Assembly (NCBI GenBank): GCA_050250815.1
Contig: JBFWNY010000004.1
Coordinates: 62,001 to 126,000 of the forward strand
Origin: JAEUMD01 sp050250815
GTDB taxonomy: Bacteria > Pseudomonadota > Alphaproteobacteria > Rhizobiales > Hyphomicrobiaceae
Length of the DNA: 64,000 nucleotides
Direction: 5' to 3'
Shown here piece by piece: positions 8,350 to 16,418 of this stretch; positions within the stretch are counted from its first letter, which is position 1, and every line of letters begins with the position of its first letter. The notes beneath the pieces were generated by a model. The model was not told the DNA's origin. It saw only the letters and a program-made list of their open reading frames with translations, and did no database searches. A program made the position numbers and the translations under genes.

Positions 8350-8994
8350 ATGAGCGAACTCGCACAGCCGACCGACCTGGAATTGGCAGCACTCATCTCC
8401 AGCAAAATCTGCCACGACGTAATCGGCCCAGTCGGTGCCATCTACAACGGCCTTGAAATCCTCGACGAGGACGGCGATGCGGAGTCGAAGACCTATGCGC
8501 TCGACGTGATCCGCAACGTGACCGAGCAGGCCTCCGCGCGCCTGCAGTTCGCGCGCTTCGCGTTCGGAGCGTCCGGGTCGGCGGGCTCGCAGATCGATCT
8601 GGGCATGGCCGAGCAGATCTCGCGCGGCTTCATCGCAACCGGCAAGCACCGCCTCAACTGGCGCGGACTGCCCGGCTACATGGTCAAGGACAAGGTCAAG
8701 CTGCTGCTCAACCTGCTCGCCGCAGCCATGACCGCGCTGCCGCGCGGCGGCGACATCGACGTGCTGATGGGCGGCACGGTTGAAGCGCCCAGCTTCATTG
8801 TCCGCTGCCGTGGCACGGGTGCCCGCCCGCCGATGTACCTCACCGAATACGTGGGTTCGAGCGAGCCTCCTGCGCTCAATGCACATACGATCCAGGCCTA
8901 CTACACGTGGCGGCTGGCCGGGTCGGCCGGTATGCGCCTGGAGATCCTGAAGGACGGGGCCGACATCCTGCTTTCCGCCAAGCCTTTCGCGTGA
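8350..8994 (+). CDS. chpT: Histidine phosphotransferase ChpT
   Basis: Phosphotransfer protein that relays phosphate from hybrid kinase CckA to the receivers CtrA and CpdR in alphaproteobacterial cell-cycle control. It has 214 residues. The DHp-like helix carries the phospho-acceptor histidine at residue 22 in SSKICHDVIGPVGAIYNGLEIL, which is diagnostic. A degenerate ATPase-like domain follows (KVKLLLNLLAAAMTALPRGGDIDVLM, RCRGTGARPP). It starts at ATG 8350, preceded by GAGGAGAGGGCC. The next gene, a single receiver under a probable CtrA box, and the CpdR-like receiver at 31.7 kb fit the same phosphorelay. Confidence 0.93.
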   Translation: MSELAQPTDLELAALISSKICHDVIGPVGAIYNGLEILDEDGDAESKTYALDVIRNVTEQASARLQFARFAFGASGSAGSQIDLGMAEQISRGFIATGKHRLNWRGLPGYMVKDKVKLLLNLLAAAMTALPRGGDIDVLMGGTVEAPSFIVRCRGTGARPPMYLTEYVGSSEPPALNAHTIQAYYTWRLAGSAGMRLEILKDGADILLSAKPFA

Positions 8995-9029
8995 AGGGCC
9001 CCACTATTCTGCGCTCATCATCGGCAGCC

Positions 9030-9044
9030 TTAACGCGCGCTTAA
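9030..9044. promoter_or_regulatory. Candidate CtrA-binding box TTAA-N7-TTAA
   Basis: TTAACGCGCGCTTAA has two TTAA half-sites separated by exactly seven bases, the published CtrA consensus spacing. It lies 83 bases before the start codon of the receiver gene and 36 bases after chpT. TTAA is rare in such GC-rich DNA, which adds weight. Confidence 0.65.
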
Positions 9045-9127
9045 CCCTGCGCGGGCACGCTCTGACGGCAATATTCTCATTCCGCCGGCAAAGACGATTG
9101 AGCCGGCCCGCCGCGGAGCTTTCTCAC

Positions 9128-9496
9128 ATGAAGCATTGCATGGTCGTCGACGACAGCGATGTCATCCGGCGCGTCGCGCGCGCCTACCTTGAGCGTCTCG
9201 GCTACATGGTAACGGAGGCAGAGAACGGCGAGGAGGCGTTGCAGCGCTGCGAGGTCTCCATGCCCGACCTGATCCTGCTCGACTGGCACATGCCCGGACA
9301 GTCACCGTTTGAAACGCTCTCCGCGCTGCGGCGCCTCGAGCATCCGCGTCGGCCGTACGTCGTCTACATGACCACTGAGAACGACGAAGAAGACATTGCC
9401 CGCGCGTTGTCCACCGGCGCCGACAATTGCCTGCTGAAGCCGTTCGACAAAATCGCTTTCGAAGGCAAAGTCAACGAGGCGGCAATTTTCGGCTAG
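9128..9496 (+). CDS. Single-domain response regulator (receiver only)
   Basis: Stand-alone CheY-like receiver of 122 residues with no output domain. The acidic pair is D8-D9, the phospho-acceptor is D52 in LILLDWHMPG, the conserved Thr sits in VVYMTTEND and the Lys in NCLLKPFD. ATG 9128 is chosen because MKHCMVVDDSD starts the receiver fold directly; an in-frame ATG at 9098 adds only a non-conserved leader. It is placed immediately after chpT and behind a CtrA-type box. A role in the CckA-ChpT-CtrA relay (DivK-like or a phosphate sink) is inferred; the input kinase cannot be told from sequence. Confidence 0.88.
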   Translation: MKHCMVVDDSDVIRRVARAYLERLGYMVTEAENGEEALQRCEVSMPDLILLDWHMPGQSPFETLSALRRLEHPRRPYVVYMTTENDEEDIARALSTGADNCLLKPFDKIAFEGKVNEAAIFG

Positions 9497-9604
9497 AGCC
9501 TGCTCGGCGGCCCTTGCGGCCAGTAATCGGTTCCACCTGCCTCGGACCTGCTCTAATGGTCGCTCCGTAGCGTCGCGCCGGCGACGATTGGAGCCCCGCC
9601 TGAC

Positions 9605-10258
9605 GTGCTGCGCATCGAGAACCTTACAATTCCAGGCCTGCCACCGCTGTCGTTCGAGGTTCCCAGCGGCCAGTGCCTCGCCGTGATCGGCCCCTCCGGC
9701 ACCGGCAAGACCCGCCTGCTCCGCGCGATCGCCGACCTCGATCCGGCAGAAGGTCAGGTCTTCCTCGATGGAGCGGAGCGGGCAGAGATGCCCGGGTGGC
9801 AGTGGCGGCGCCTGGTGCGGTATGCGGGCGCCGAACCCGCCTGGTGGACGGACACTCCACGGAGTGCCTTTCCCGCCGAGCCCACCGTGCTGAAGCGCGC
9901 CGAAAAGCTCGCTGCTGACCTCGGGCTTCCCGAGGACGCACTCGATCGTGCGGTTGCGCACCTGTCCACGGGCGAGCGGCAGCGACTGGCCCTGGTCCGT
10001 GCGCTCGCCGATCAGCCCCGTGTCCTGCTGCTCGACGAGCCGACCGGCGCACTCGACACGCAGACCGCGGCGCTCGCCGAAGAGCTCATACGCTATCAGG
10101 CGCTCGCCGGCCGCTCCGTGATCCTCGTCTCGCATGCACCCGAGCAGGTCGAACGGCTGGCCACAGCACGCCTCGTGCTGAAGCCTGTTCCGGCTGAGCC
10201 TGTTCTTGCTCCGCGCCAGTCAGCGCCCGCTGCAACGTCTGCGGCGAGGCGCCTATGA
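9605..10258 (+). CDS. ABC transporter ATP-binding protein, FetA/YbbL-like
   Basis: Cytoplasmic ATPase of a two-gene ABC exporter, 217 residues, starting at GTG 9605. Walker A is GPSGTGKT at ~32-39, the signature is LSTGERQRLALVRAL near 119-133, Walker B is RVLLLDEPTGALD and the switch His is in VILVSHAPEQ. The ATPase domain is compact and ends in a Pro/Ala-rich tail. Its stop overlaps the next gene's ATG by four bases. In E. coli the FetA-FetB pair lowers cellular iron; an iron-export role here is inferred from the partner family. Confidence 0.85.
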   Translation: MLRIENLTIPGLPPLSFEVPSGQCLAVIGPSGTGKTRLLRAIADLDPAEGQVFLDGAERAEMPGWQWRRLVRYAGAEPAWWTDTPRSAFPAEPTVLKRAEKLAADLGLPEDALDRAVAHLSTGERQRLALVRALADQPRVLLLDEPTGALDTQTAALAEELIRYQALAGRSVILVSHAPEQVERLATARLVLKPVPAEPVLAPRQSAPAATSAARRL

Positions 10259-11064
10259 CCTACGTCGCACTTTCACCGCTGGACCTTGCGCTCGCGGCCA
10301 GCCTGCTGCTCGTCAATGTCGCGGTCTCCCAGGCGTTCAGGCTAGGCGTCGAGCGTACGCTGCTGGTCTCCGCTGCCAGGATGGTCGTCCAGCTTCTGCT
10401 GATCGGCCTCGTGCTCAAGTGGATCTTCGCGCAGACCTCGCCCGTCTGGACGCTGGCGCTCGCCGCGGTGATGGTGGCCGTCGCCGCCTACGAGGTCCGC
10501 ACCCGCCAGGAGCGGCAGATTGGTGGACTGTTGGCAATCGGCCTGGGCGGCGGCGCGCTGCTGTTCGTCGGAACGGTCGCGACGATGGTCGCGGTGGCCG
10601 GCATCATCCGCCCCGATCCCTGGTATGCGCCCCGCTACGTACTGCCGATTCTGGGCATGGTCCTGGGCAATGCGCTGACCGGCACCAGCCTCGTCCTCGA
10701 CAGCCTGACGCGCGGCGCTTGGCGCGAGCGGCCCGCCATCGAGGCGCGTCTTGCGCTGGGTGCGACGCGCCGCGAGGCGCTAGGCGGCGTCGTGCGCGAC
10801 GCGATGAAGACCGGCATGATGCCGATCGTGAATGCCATGGCCGCCTCGGGTCTGGTCTCCCTGCCCGGCATGATGACGGGGCAGATCCTCGCCGGAGTCG
10901 ATCCCGTCGACGCCACCAAATACCAGATCCTGATCATGTTCCTGATCGCCGGCGCGACCGCCCTTTCGGTGCTGCTGGCGGGGCTCGGCGGCCTGCTGCT
11001 GCTGACCGACGAACGGCATCGCCTGCGTCTCGATCGCCTTTCGCCGCCGCACGGCAGATCGTGA
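10255..11064 (+). CDS. UPF0014/FetB-like membrane permease
   Basis: Inner-membrane subunit of the same ABC pair, 269 residues with about seven hydrophobic helices. UPF0014 hallmarks are ARMVVQLLLIGLVLKWIF, PILGMVLGNALTGTSL, EARLALGATRREAL and the highly conserved MMPIVNAMAASGLVSLPGMMTGQILAG segment near residues 183-210. It overlaps the ATPase gene by four bases (ATGA), so the two are coupled. The family includes E. coli FetB, linked to iron efflux and oxidative-stress resistance; the substrate here is not proven. Confidence 0.88.
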   Translation: MTYVALSPLDLALAASLLLVNVAVSQAFRLGVERTLLVSAARMVVQLLLIGLVLKWIFAQTSPVWTLALAAVMVAVAAYEVRTRQERQIGGLLAIGLGGGALLFVGTVATMVAVAGIIRPDPWYAPRYVLPILGMVLGNALTGTSLVLDSLTRGAWRERPAIEARLALGATRREALGGVVRDAMKTGMMPIVNAMAASGLVSLPGMMTGQILAGVDPVDATKYQILIMFLIAGATALSVLLAGLGGLLLLTDERHRLRLDRLSPPHGRS

Positions 11065-11111
11065 GCAGGCTGCATCGGACGTGTGACCCGCGGTGATCCA
11101 CGCCGGCTGCG

Positions 11112-12986
11112 TCACTTGCATGGCCGCCCGGCGGAGCGCATGCGTGCTACCGCCGCGCAATCGAAGCGTTGAGGCAGTGAACAGCGTGCGTCCGCCTTGG
11201 CGCTGACATTGGATGGCGCGGCAAATACGGCGAACCGATGCGCGCAGGTCTTGATGAAGTCGTAGGCGGCGACGCACGCGACAGGCTGGACCGCCGCCCC
11301 CAGGGCCGATGCGAAGGCTTCGCGCTGCGCGGCCCCAACAACGGCGAGGCCACCACGTTGGCGCAGCGTTGCAGCCGCTCTTGCACCATCGCTCGCGCGC
11401 TCGGTGCGACGCCCCAGCTCAAACACCGCGCTTGGCTCGGTGTGTCCTGCCACGACGATGTCACCTTCGTGGCAGGGGCGTAGTGCATCGACAGCCGCGC
11501 GGATCTCACTCGATACCCACACTGGCCCGAGTCCGGCGAACGTCACGGGGATCGCTAGGTTATTGAACGCGACGGCCATCACGACAAGCGTGGCGGCGGC
11601 GGCGAGCCGATGCCCCGCGAGCATCGCCGCGGTCGTCGCAACGGCAAGTACGAGCGTCATAAGACCGAGCACGACGGCAACCGGCGACACCCACAACTTC
11701 AGCAGGAACGGCAGCACCCAAAGTGCGATGACGAGCCCGGCAACGAGCAGCAGCCAGCCGAACGCACCAACGCGGAACCAGCCGCGCCGATGGACTACAG
11801 CAGCTTCCGGATCATTTTCCAGTTCGGCAAGCGGTCGGGTCGTTGCGAGCTGGGAACCAGCGTCGGCGGCCGGGCGGCGCACGACCCACAACGCAAGCAG
11901 CAGGGCGAGCGGCGGCAGCATCGCCTGCACCATGTAGAGCGGTGTCTTACGCGTGAACAGTTCCAGGAAAATCAGGTAGGGCAATATCCAGGCGACGAGA
12001 AAGCGCACCGCAGGAGACGTGCGCTCGCGCCATGCCGTTACCAGCGCAGGCCCGAGAAACAACCCGGCGGGAAAAAGCCCGAGCAGCAGGAACACTGCGA
12101 ACAGGCCGGGCACGACGCGCCACTTCATCTCCTGCGGGCCGAGCAATAGATGCGCGCCTTCCGTGCGCCACTGCGCCAGCGCGGCATCGAGCGATCCACC
12201 CAAGTAGAGCGCCAGCGGCCACAGTACCGCGAGTGCCAGGGCGAGCGCGATCCCGGGCAGCGAGACCAGACCTTTCAGCCAACGGGCCTCCCCTCGATCC
12301 CAGGCGAAGAGCATCAGCGCCGTCAACGCCGCGATCACCGGCACGGTGGCGACATTGACGAGCACGCTAGAGCCCAGCGCGATCCAGAACACCAGCGCGT
12401 TGCCATGTCCGATCGCGGCGGGATCGCGCACCGTATACGCGCGTCCCATGGCCCACATCGCCGCGCATGTGGCGGCGAGCATCAGAGTCTCGGGCATCGC
12501 GAGCGTTCCATGCACTGCCATGACGAGCATCGTTGCAAGCAATGCCGCACCCAACAGCGCGGCGCGCGCGCCATAGATGCGCCGCGCACCGGTGTACGTG
12601 AAAAGCACCGCGAGGATCGTGCCCAGCACCGACGGCAGGCGATATCCCGATATGTCGTCGGCGAGCCTGGAGGCGCGCGCGCCGAGCCCCTGCAGCCAGA
12701 GCACGGCAAGCGGCTTTTCGAACTTCGGCTCGTTCTGGAACTGCGGGGCCGTCCAGGCGCCATCAGTCTCCAGCAGCTGACGCGCGGTCTGCGCGTAGAT
12801 CACCTCCGTGCGATCGAGCGGCGGCAGCAGCAATACGCCCGGCAGATGCAGCGCCAGCACGAGAGCCGTCAGGGCAAGCGCGGCACGGACGGGCCGGTCC
12901 GCCAGGGCCGCAAGCAGTCGTGCAGTCAGCAAGTCTCCTGCCGCCACCGCGCGCTGCAGCGCATCCGTCCTGCCTTGACCGGCCAT
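11112..12986 (-). CDS. ArnT-like glycosyltransferase (GT39/GT83 family, PMT fold)
   Basis: Polytopic inner-membrane glycosyltransferase that uses polyprenyl-phosphate sugars; 624 residues from ATG 12986. The first periplasmic loop has the acidic motif PPLDRTEVIYAQTARQLLETDGAWTAPQFQNEPKFEKPLAVLWLQG, equivalent to the DE-x-R-Y-A-x-x-A and F-E-K-P motifs of ArnT. About eleven to twelve hydrophobic helices follow, then a soluble C-terminal part (~510-624). The start follows GGGGGTGCA; an in-frame ATG at 13082 would add 32 polar residues. The acceptor (lipid A, another lipid or a protein) cannot be read from the sequence. It is divergent from the glycine cleavage operon. Confidence 0.85.
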   Translation of the reverse strand: MAGQGRTDALQRAVAAGDLLTARLLAALADRPVRAALALTALVLALHLPGVLLLPPLDRTEVIYAQTARQLLETDGAWTAPQFQNEPKFEKPLAVLWLQGLGARASRLADDISGYRLPSVLGTILAVLFTYTGARRIYGARAALLGAALLATMLVMAVHGTLAMPETLMLAATCAAMWAMGRAYTVRDPAAIGHGNALVFWIALGSSVLVNVATVPVIAALTALMLFAWDRGEARWLKGLVSLPGIALALALAVLWPLALYLGGSLDAALAQWRTEGAHLLLGPQEMKWRVVPGLFAVFLLLGLFPAGLFLGPALVTAWRERTSPAVRFLVAWILPYLIFLELFTRKTPLYMVQAMLPPLALLLALWVVRRPAADAGSQLATTRPLAELENDPEAAVVHRRGWFRVGAFGWLLLVAGLVIALWVLPFLLKLWVSPVAVVLGLMTLVLAVATTAAMLAGHRLAAAATLVVMAVAFNNLAIPVTFAGLGPVWVSSEIRAAVDALRPCHEGDIVVAGHTEPSAVFELGRRTERASDGARAAATLRQRGGLAVVGAAQREAFASALGAAVQPVACVAAYDFIKTCAHRFAVFAAPSNVSAKADARCSLPQRFDCAAVARMRSAGRPCK

Positions 12987-13169
12987 TGCACCCCCGTCGC
13001 CCGAAGCCCGTCCGTCGAGTTGTAGTTCGGCTGCAGCACTTGTCCATGCGTTGCGCCGCCTAAAGCCCTGCGTCGGTCGCACACTGTGGAGTTTCGCCGC
13101 TCCCCCCTTGGTGTGAGTTGACCCGGCTGCCGCGCCTGCCGCATCCTCTGGCCGACTCGCACGACGAAG

Positions 13170-13405
13170 CGCGCGGGAGAGACCGGCACCTTGCTTGCGT
13201 CGCTAGACGACCATTGCGAACGGGGCCGGCGCCGAAGGAGCAACCGCCCCGGAAACTCTCAGGCAGAAGGACCGTGCGCTTCGCGATAACTCTGGAAAGC
13301 AGCCGCCACCCTCCGTGGGTGCGGCTCACCCAAGGGGACAAGACCTCAAGGCCACCGCTTCGAACGTGGCCGGGTCCAATCTCTCAGGTTCAGCGACAGA
13401 GGGGG
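13170..13405 (+). promoter_or_regulatory. Tandem glycine riboswitch (two gcvT-type aptamers)
   Basis: The leader of gcvT holds two consecutive copies of the gcvT RNA motif. Aptamer 1 runs from about 13170 (GCGGGAGAGACC) to 13275 and contains GCCGAAGGAGCAACCGCCCC followed by GAAACTCTCAGGCAGAAGGACCG. Aptamer 2 runs from about 13285 to 13405, with CTCTGGAAAGC, CACCCAAGGGGACAAG and CTCTCAGGTTCAGCGACAGAGG. Both show the conserved CTCTCAGG core. Glycine binding normally switches the glycine cleavage operon on. A TTGACC at 13118-13123 could be the -35 of its promoter. Confidence 0.92.
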
Positions 13406-13410
13406 CTCGA

Positions 13411-13443
13411 CGACGGTCGGGGGCGCACCAGGCGCCTCCGTCG
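13411..13443 (+). promoter_or_regulatory. Expression-platform hairpin downstream of the glycine riboswitch
   Basis: A long stem follows the second aptamer: outer arms CGACGG and CCGTCG, inner arms GGCGC and GCGCC, loop about ACCAG. It ends five bases before the AGGAG ribosome-binding site (13449-13453) of gcvT and has no T-run. That suggests control of translation start or Rho access rather than intrinsic termination; this is inference. Confidence 0.6.
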
Positions 13444-13462
13444 CCTGCAGGAGCCTTTGCGC

Positions 13463-14629
13463 ATGACGAATACGCCCGCCGCCGACGATGCCGCCCTGCT
13501 GCGCACTCCACTGCACGCCGAGCATGTGTCGCTTGGTGCGCGCATGGTTGCATTCGCAGGCTACGACATGCCCGTGCAGTATCCTGCCGGCATTCTCGCC
13601 GAGCACCAGTGGACGCGGCAGAACGCCGGCCTGTTCGACGTTTCACACATGGGCCAGGCCTATCTCGTTTCCGCCGACAAGAAGCACGCGTCCGCCGCAG
13701 CACTGCTGGAGGAGATGGTGCCCGCGAGCCTCATCGATCTGGAGCCGGGCCAGCAGCGCTATACGCAGCTTCTCAACGTGGAGGGCGGCATCATCGACGA
13801 CCTCATGGTGACGCGGCCGCACGACGGCTTTCATGTCGGCTCACTGCTGCTCGTCGCCAACGCGTCGCGTAAGGAAGTCGACTTCGCACGCATCGCCGAA
13901 CGCGCCAACGAAACGAAATCGATCCGCCTCGTGCCCAATCGCCAGAACGCGCTGCTTGCGTTGCAGGGGCCGAAAGCGGTTGAAGTGCTCGACGCACTCT
14001 CGCCCGGCGTCGCGAAGCTGGGCTTCATGCGCGCAGAGCGTCGCGACATCGCCGGCATCGAAGCCCACGTCTCGCGCTCGGGCTACACCGGCGAGGACGG
14101 CTTCGAGATCTCGCTGCTGTCGGGCGATGCCGCGGTTCTTTGGCGGAAACTGCTGACCGACGAGCGCGTCAAACCCATTGGACTTGGTGCACGCGACTCC
14201 CTGCGCCTGGAGGCGGGCCTCTGCCTCTATGGCCACGACATCGACGAGACGACATCGCCTGTCGAAGCGGGGCTCACGTGGTCGATCCAGAAGCGCAGGC
14301 GCGTAGACGGTGGCTTCCCGGGCGCCGAACGTATTCGACGCGAGCTTGCCGAAGGACCTGGACGCATACGCGTCGGCATCAAGCCGGAGGGCCGCGCCCC
14401 TGCCCGCGAAGGCACAGAAATCCTGTCTGCCGGCGGCGAGCGCATCGGCGTGCTCACTTCTGGCGGCTTCGGCCCGACGGTCGGCGGACCCATAGCGATG
14501 GGCTACGTCGCTCCCGCACACGCCGCCATCGGAACACCCGTGCTGCTCGTGGTACGCGGCAAGGCGTTGCCCGCGCACATCGCTGCGCTGCCGTTCGTAC
14601 CGCATCGCTACCACCGCAAAGCGGCTTAG
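13463..14629 (+). CDS. gcvT: Glycine cleavage system T protein (aminomethyltransferase)
   Basis: Transfers the methylene group from the aminomethyl-lipoyl H protein to tetrahydrofolate and releases ammonia; 388 residues, cytoplasmic. GcvT features are LHAEHVSLGARMVAFAGYDMPVQYPAGILAEHQWTRQNAGLFDVSHMGQ, the SRSGYTGEDGFEI segment, IGLGARDSLRLEAGLCLYGHDID and the C-terminal barrel motif TSGGFGPTVGGPIAMGYV. ATG 13463 has AGGAG ten bases upstream, just after the riboswitch platform; an open frame further upstream runs through the riboswitch and is rejected. First gene of gcvT-H-PA-PB. Confidence 0.97.
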   Translation: MTNTPAADDAALLRTPLHAEHVSLGARMVAFAGYDMPVQYPAGILAEHQWTRQNAGLFDVSHMGQAYLVSADKKHASAAALLEEMVPASLIDLEPGQQRYTQLLNVEGGIIDDLMVTRPHDGFHVGSLLLVANASRKEVDFARIAERANETKSIRLVPNRQNALLALQGPKAVEVLDALSPGVAKLGFMRAERRDIAGIEAHVSRSGYTGEDGFEISLLSGDAAVLWRKLLTDERVKPIGLGARDSLRLEAGLCLYGHDIDETTSPVEAGLTWSIQKRRRVDGGFPGAERIRRELAEGPGRIRVGIKPEGRAPAREGTEILSAGGERIGVLTSGGFGPTVGGPIAMGYVAPAHAAIGTPVLLVVRGKALPAHIAALPFVPHRYHRKAA

Positions 14630-14694
14630 ACTTTTGAAGATTCAACTCCCGCACTTGCCACATGGCAATGGCTAGCCAGGCGAAAGGACACCCG

Positions 14695-15072
14695 ATGGCA
14701 CTGGAGCGCTTCACGTCCGACCACGAATACATCCGCATCGAAGGCGACGTGGCGACCGTCGGCATCACGCGGCATGCGCAAGGGCAATTGGGTGACATCG
14801 TTTTCGTGGAGCTGCCGGAGGTTGGACGCAAGGTGACGGCAGGCGAGGCCGTGGCGGTCGTCGAAAGCGTCAAGGCCGCGAGCGATGTTTTCGCACCGCT
14901 CGCTGGCGAGATCATCGCGGTGAACGACGTGCTCTCCGAGAGCCCTGCCCTCGTCAACGAAGATGCTCAGGGCCAAGCCTGGTTCTTCAAGCTGAAGCTC
15001 GCCGACAAACCCGACCTGACCGCACTCATGGACGAGGCGGCCTATGAGGCTCACGTGGCGGAGAACGGCTGA
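14695..15072 (+). CDS. gcvH: Glycine cleavage system H protein
   Basis: Lipoyl carrier that shuttles the aminomethyl intermediate between P, T and L proteins; 125 residues. The lipoylation lysine is K60 in AVVESVKAASDVFAPLAGEI. N-terminal LERFTSDHEYIRIEGDVATVGIT and C-terminal GQAWFFKLKL are typical. ATG 14695 is preceded by GAAAGGACACCCG; an ATG at 14662 is not conserved. It overlaps the next start by one base. Confidence 0.97.
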   Translation: MALERFTSDHEYIRIEGDVATVGITRHAQGQLGDIVFVELPEVGRKVTAGEAVAVVESVKAASDVFAPLAGEIIAVNDVLSESPALVNEDAQGQAWFFKLKLADKPDLTALMDEAAYEAHVAENG

Positions 15073-16418
15073 TGCGCTATCTGCCACTCGAAAGCGCGGA
15101 CCGCGCGCACATGCTTGCCAGCATCGGCGTTGGCTCGGTGGACGATCTGTTCGCGGCCGTCCCCGCTGACAAGCTGATGCCGCGCCTACCGCGCCTTCCC
15201 CTCGCCCTGAGTGAAATCGACGTAGAGCGCGAGCTGACCACGCTTGCCGGTGAGAACCGCCCGGCCGGCAGCGGTCCATTCTTCTGCGGCGCAGGCGCTT
15301 ATCGCCACCATGTGCCGGCGACCGTCGATCATCTGATCCAGCGCTCCGAGTTCCTGACGAGCTACACGCCTTACCAGCCTGAGATCAGCCAGGGCACGCT
15401 GCAAGTCCTGTTCGAGTTCCAGACGCAGGTGGCACTGCTCACGGGCATGGAGGTTGCGAACGCCTCGATGTACGACGGCTCAACTGCGACCGCCGAGGCC
15501 GTGCTGATGGCGCACCGCATTACGCGTCGGCGCAAGGCCATCGTATCGGGCGCGCTGCATCCGCAGTACCGCGACGTGATCCGCACGCTCAGCCAGCACG
15601 GCGGCACGCAGATGGTGGCGCTGCCGCCACTTGCGGGGAGGCTCGAGGATTTCACGCTGCACCTTGATGACACCGTGTCGTGCGTCGTCGTGCAGTATCC
15701 CGACTTCTTCGGCTCGGTACGCGACCTGTCGGAGCTCGCCAACGCGGTGCACGCATGCGGCGCCCTGCTGATCGTGGCGGTAACGGAGGTCGTGTCGCTC
15801 GGCGCGATCCGATCGCCAGGCGAGATGGGCGCGGACATCGTGACCGCCGAGGGACAGTCGATCGGCAACGGTCTCAACTTCGGCGGCCCCTACGTCGGCC
15901 TGTTCGCATGCCGAACCCGGCACGTTCGCCAGATGCCGGGACGCCTCTGCGGCGAGACGGTCGACTCCGAGGGCCGCCGCGGCTTCGTACTGACCTTGTC
16001 GACCCGCGAGCAGCACATCCGGCGCGACAAGGCGACGAGCAACATCTGCACGAACTCCGGGCTCTGCGCGCTGGCATTCTCGATCCACCTGACTTTGCTG
16101 GGCGAGCGCGGCCTGCGACAGGTCGCCCGCCTCAACCATGCCAACGCGGCCGTCCTTGCCGACATGCTGTCCAAGGTGCCGGGCGTCGAGGTTCTGAACG
16201 ACGCGTTCTTCAATGAATTCACGGTTCGCCTGCCGCGCGATGCGGCCGAGGTTGTCGATGCTCTCGCAGACAAGGGCGTGCTCGCAGGTGTGCCGGTATC
16301 GCGCCTCGAGCCGGAGCAGAACGAACTGTCGCAGCTCCTGGTCATCGCCTGCACCGAGATCAACACGGATGCGGACCGCGCCGCTTTCGCCGCAGCTCTG
16401 GCGGAGGTGCTGGCATGA
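15072..16418 (+). CDS. gcvPA: Glycine dehydrogenase (decarboxylating) subunit 1
   Basis: N-terminal half of the split P protein, a PLP enzyme that decarboxylates glycine and loads the H protein; 448 residues. The start MRYLPLESADRAHMLASIGVGSVDDLF, the segment FCGAGAYRHHVPATVDHLIQRSEFLTSYTPYQPEISQGTLQVLFEFQT and MPGRLCGETVDSEGRRGFVLTLSTREQHIRRDKATSNICTN are hallmarks. In the split form this subunit keeps the fold but not the PLP lysine, which lies in GcvPB. It is coupled to gcvH by a one-base overlap and to gcvPB by four bases. Confidence 0.97.
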   Translation: MRYLPLESADRAHMLASIGVGSVDDLFAAVPADKLMPRLPRLPLALSEIDVERELTTLAGENRPAGSGPFFCGAGAYRHHVPATVDHLIQRSEFLTSYTPYQPEISQGTLQVLFEFQTQVALLTGMEVANASMYDGSTATAEAVLMAHRITRRRKAIVSGALHPQYRDVIRTLSQHGGTQMVALPPLAGRLEDFTLHLDDTVSCVVVQYPDFFGSVRDLSELANAVHACGALLIVAVTEVVSLGAIRSPGEMGADIVTAEGQSIGNGLNFGGPYVGLFACRTRHVRQMPGRLCGETVDSEGRRGFVLTLSTREQHIRRDKATSNICTNSGLCALAFSIHLTLLGERGLRQVARLNHANAAVLADMLSKVPGVEVLNDAFFNEFTVRLPRDAAEVVDALADKGVLAGVPVSRLEPEQNELSQLLVIACTEINTDADRAAFAAALAEVLA

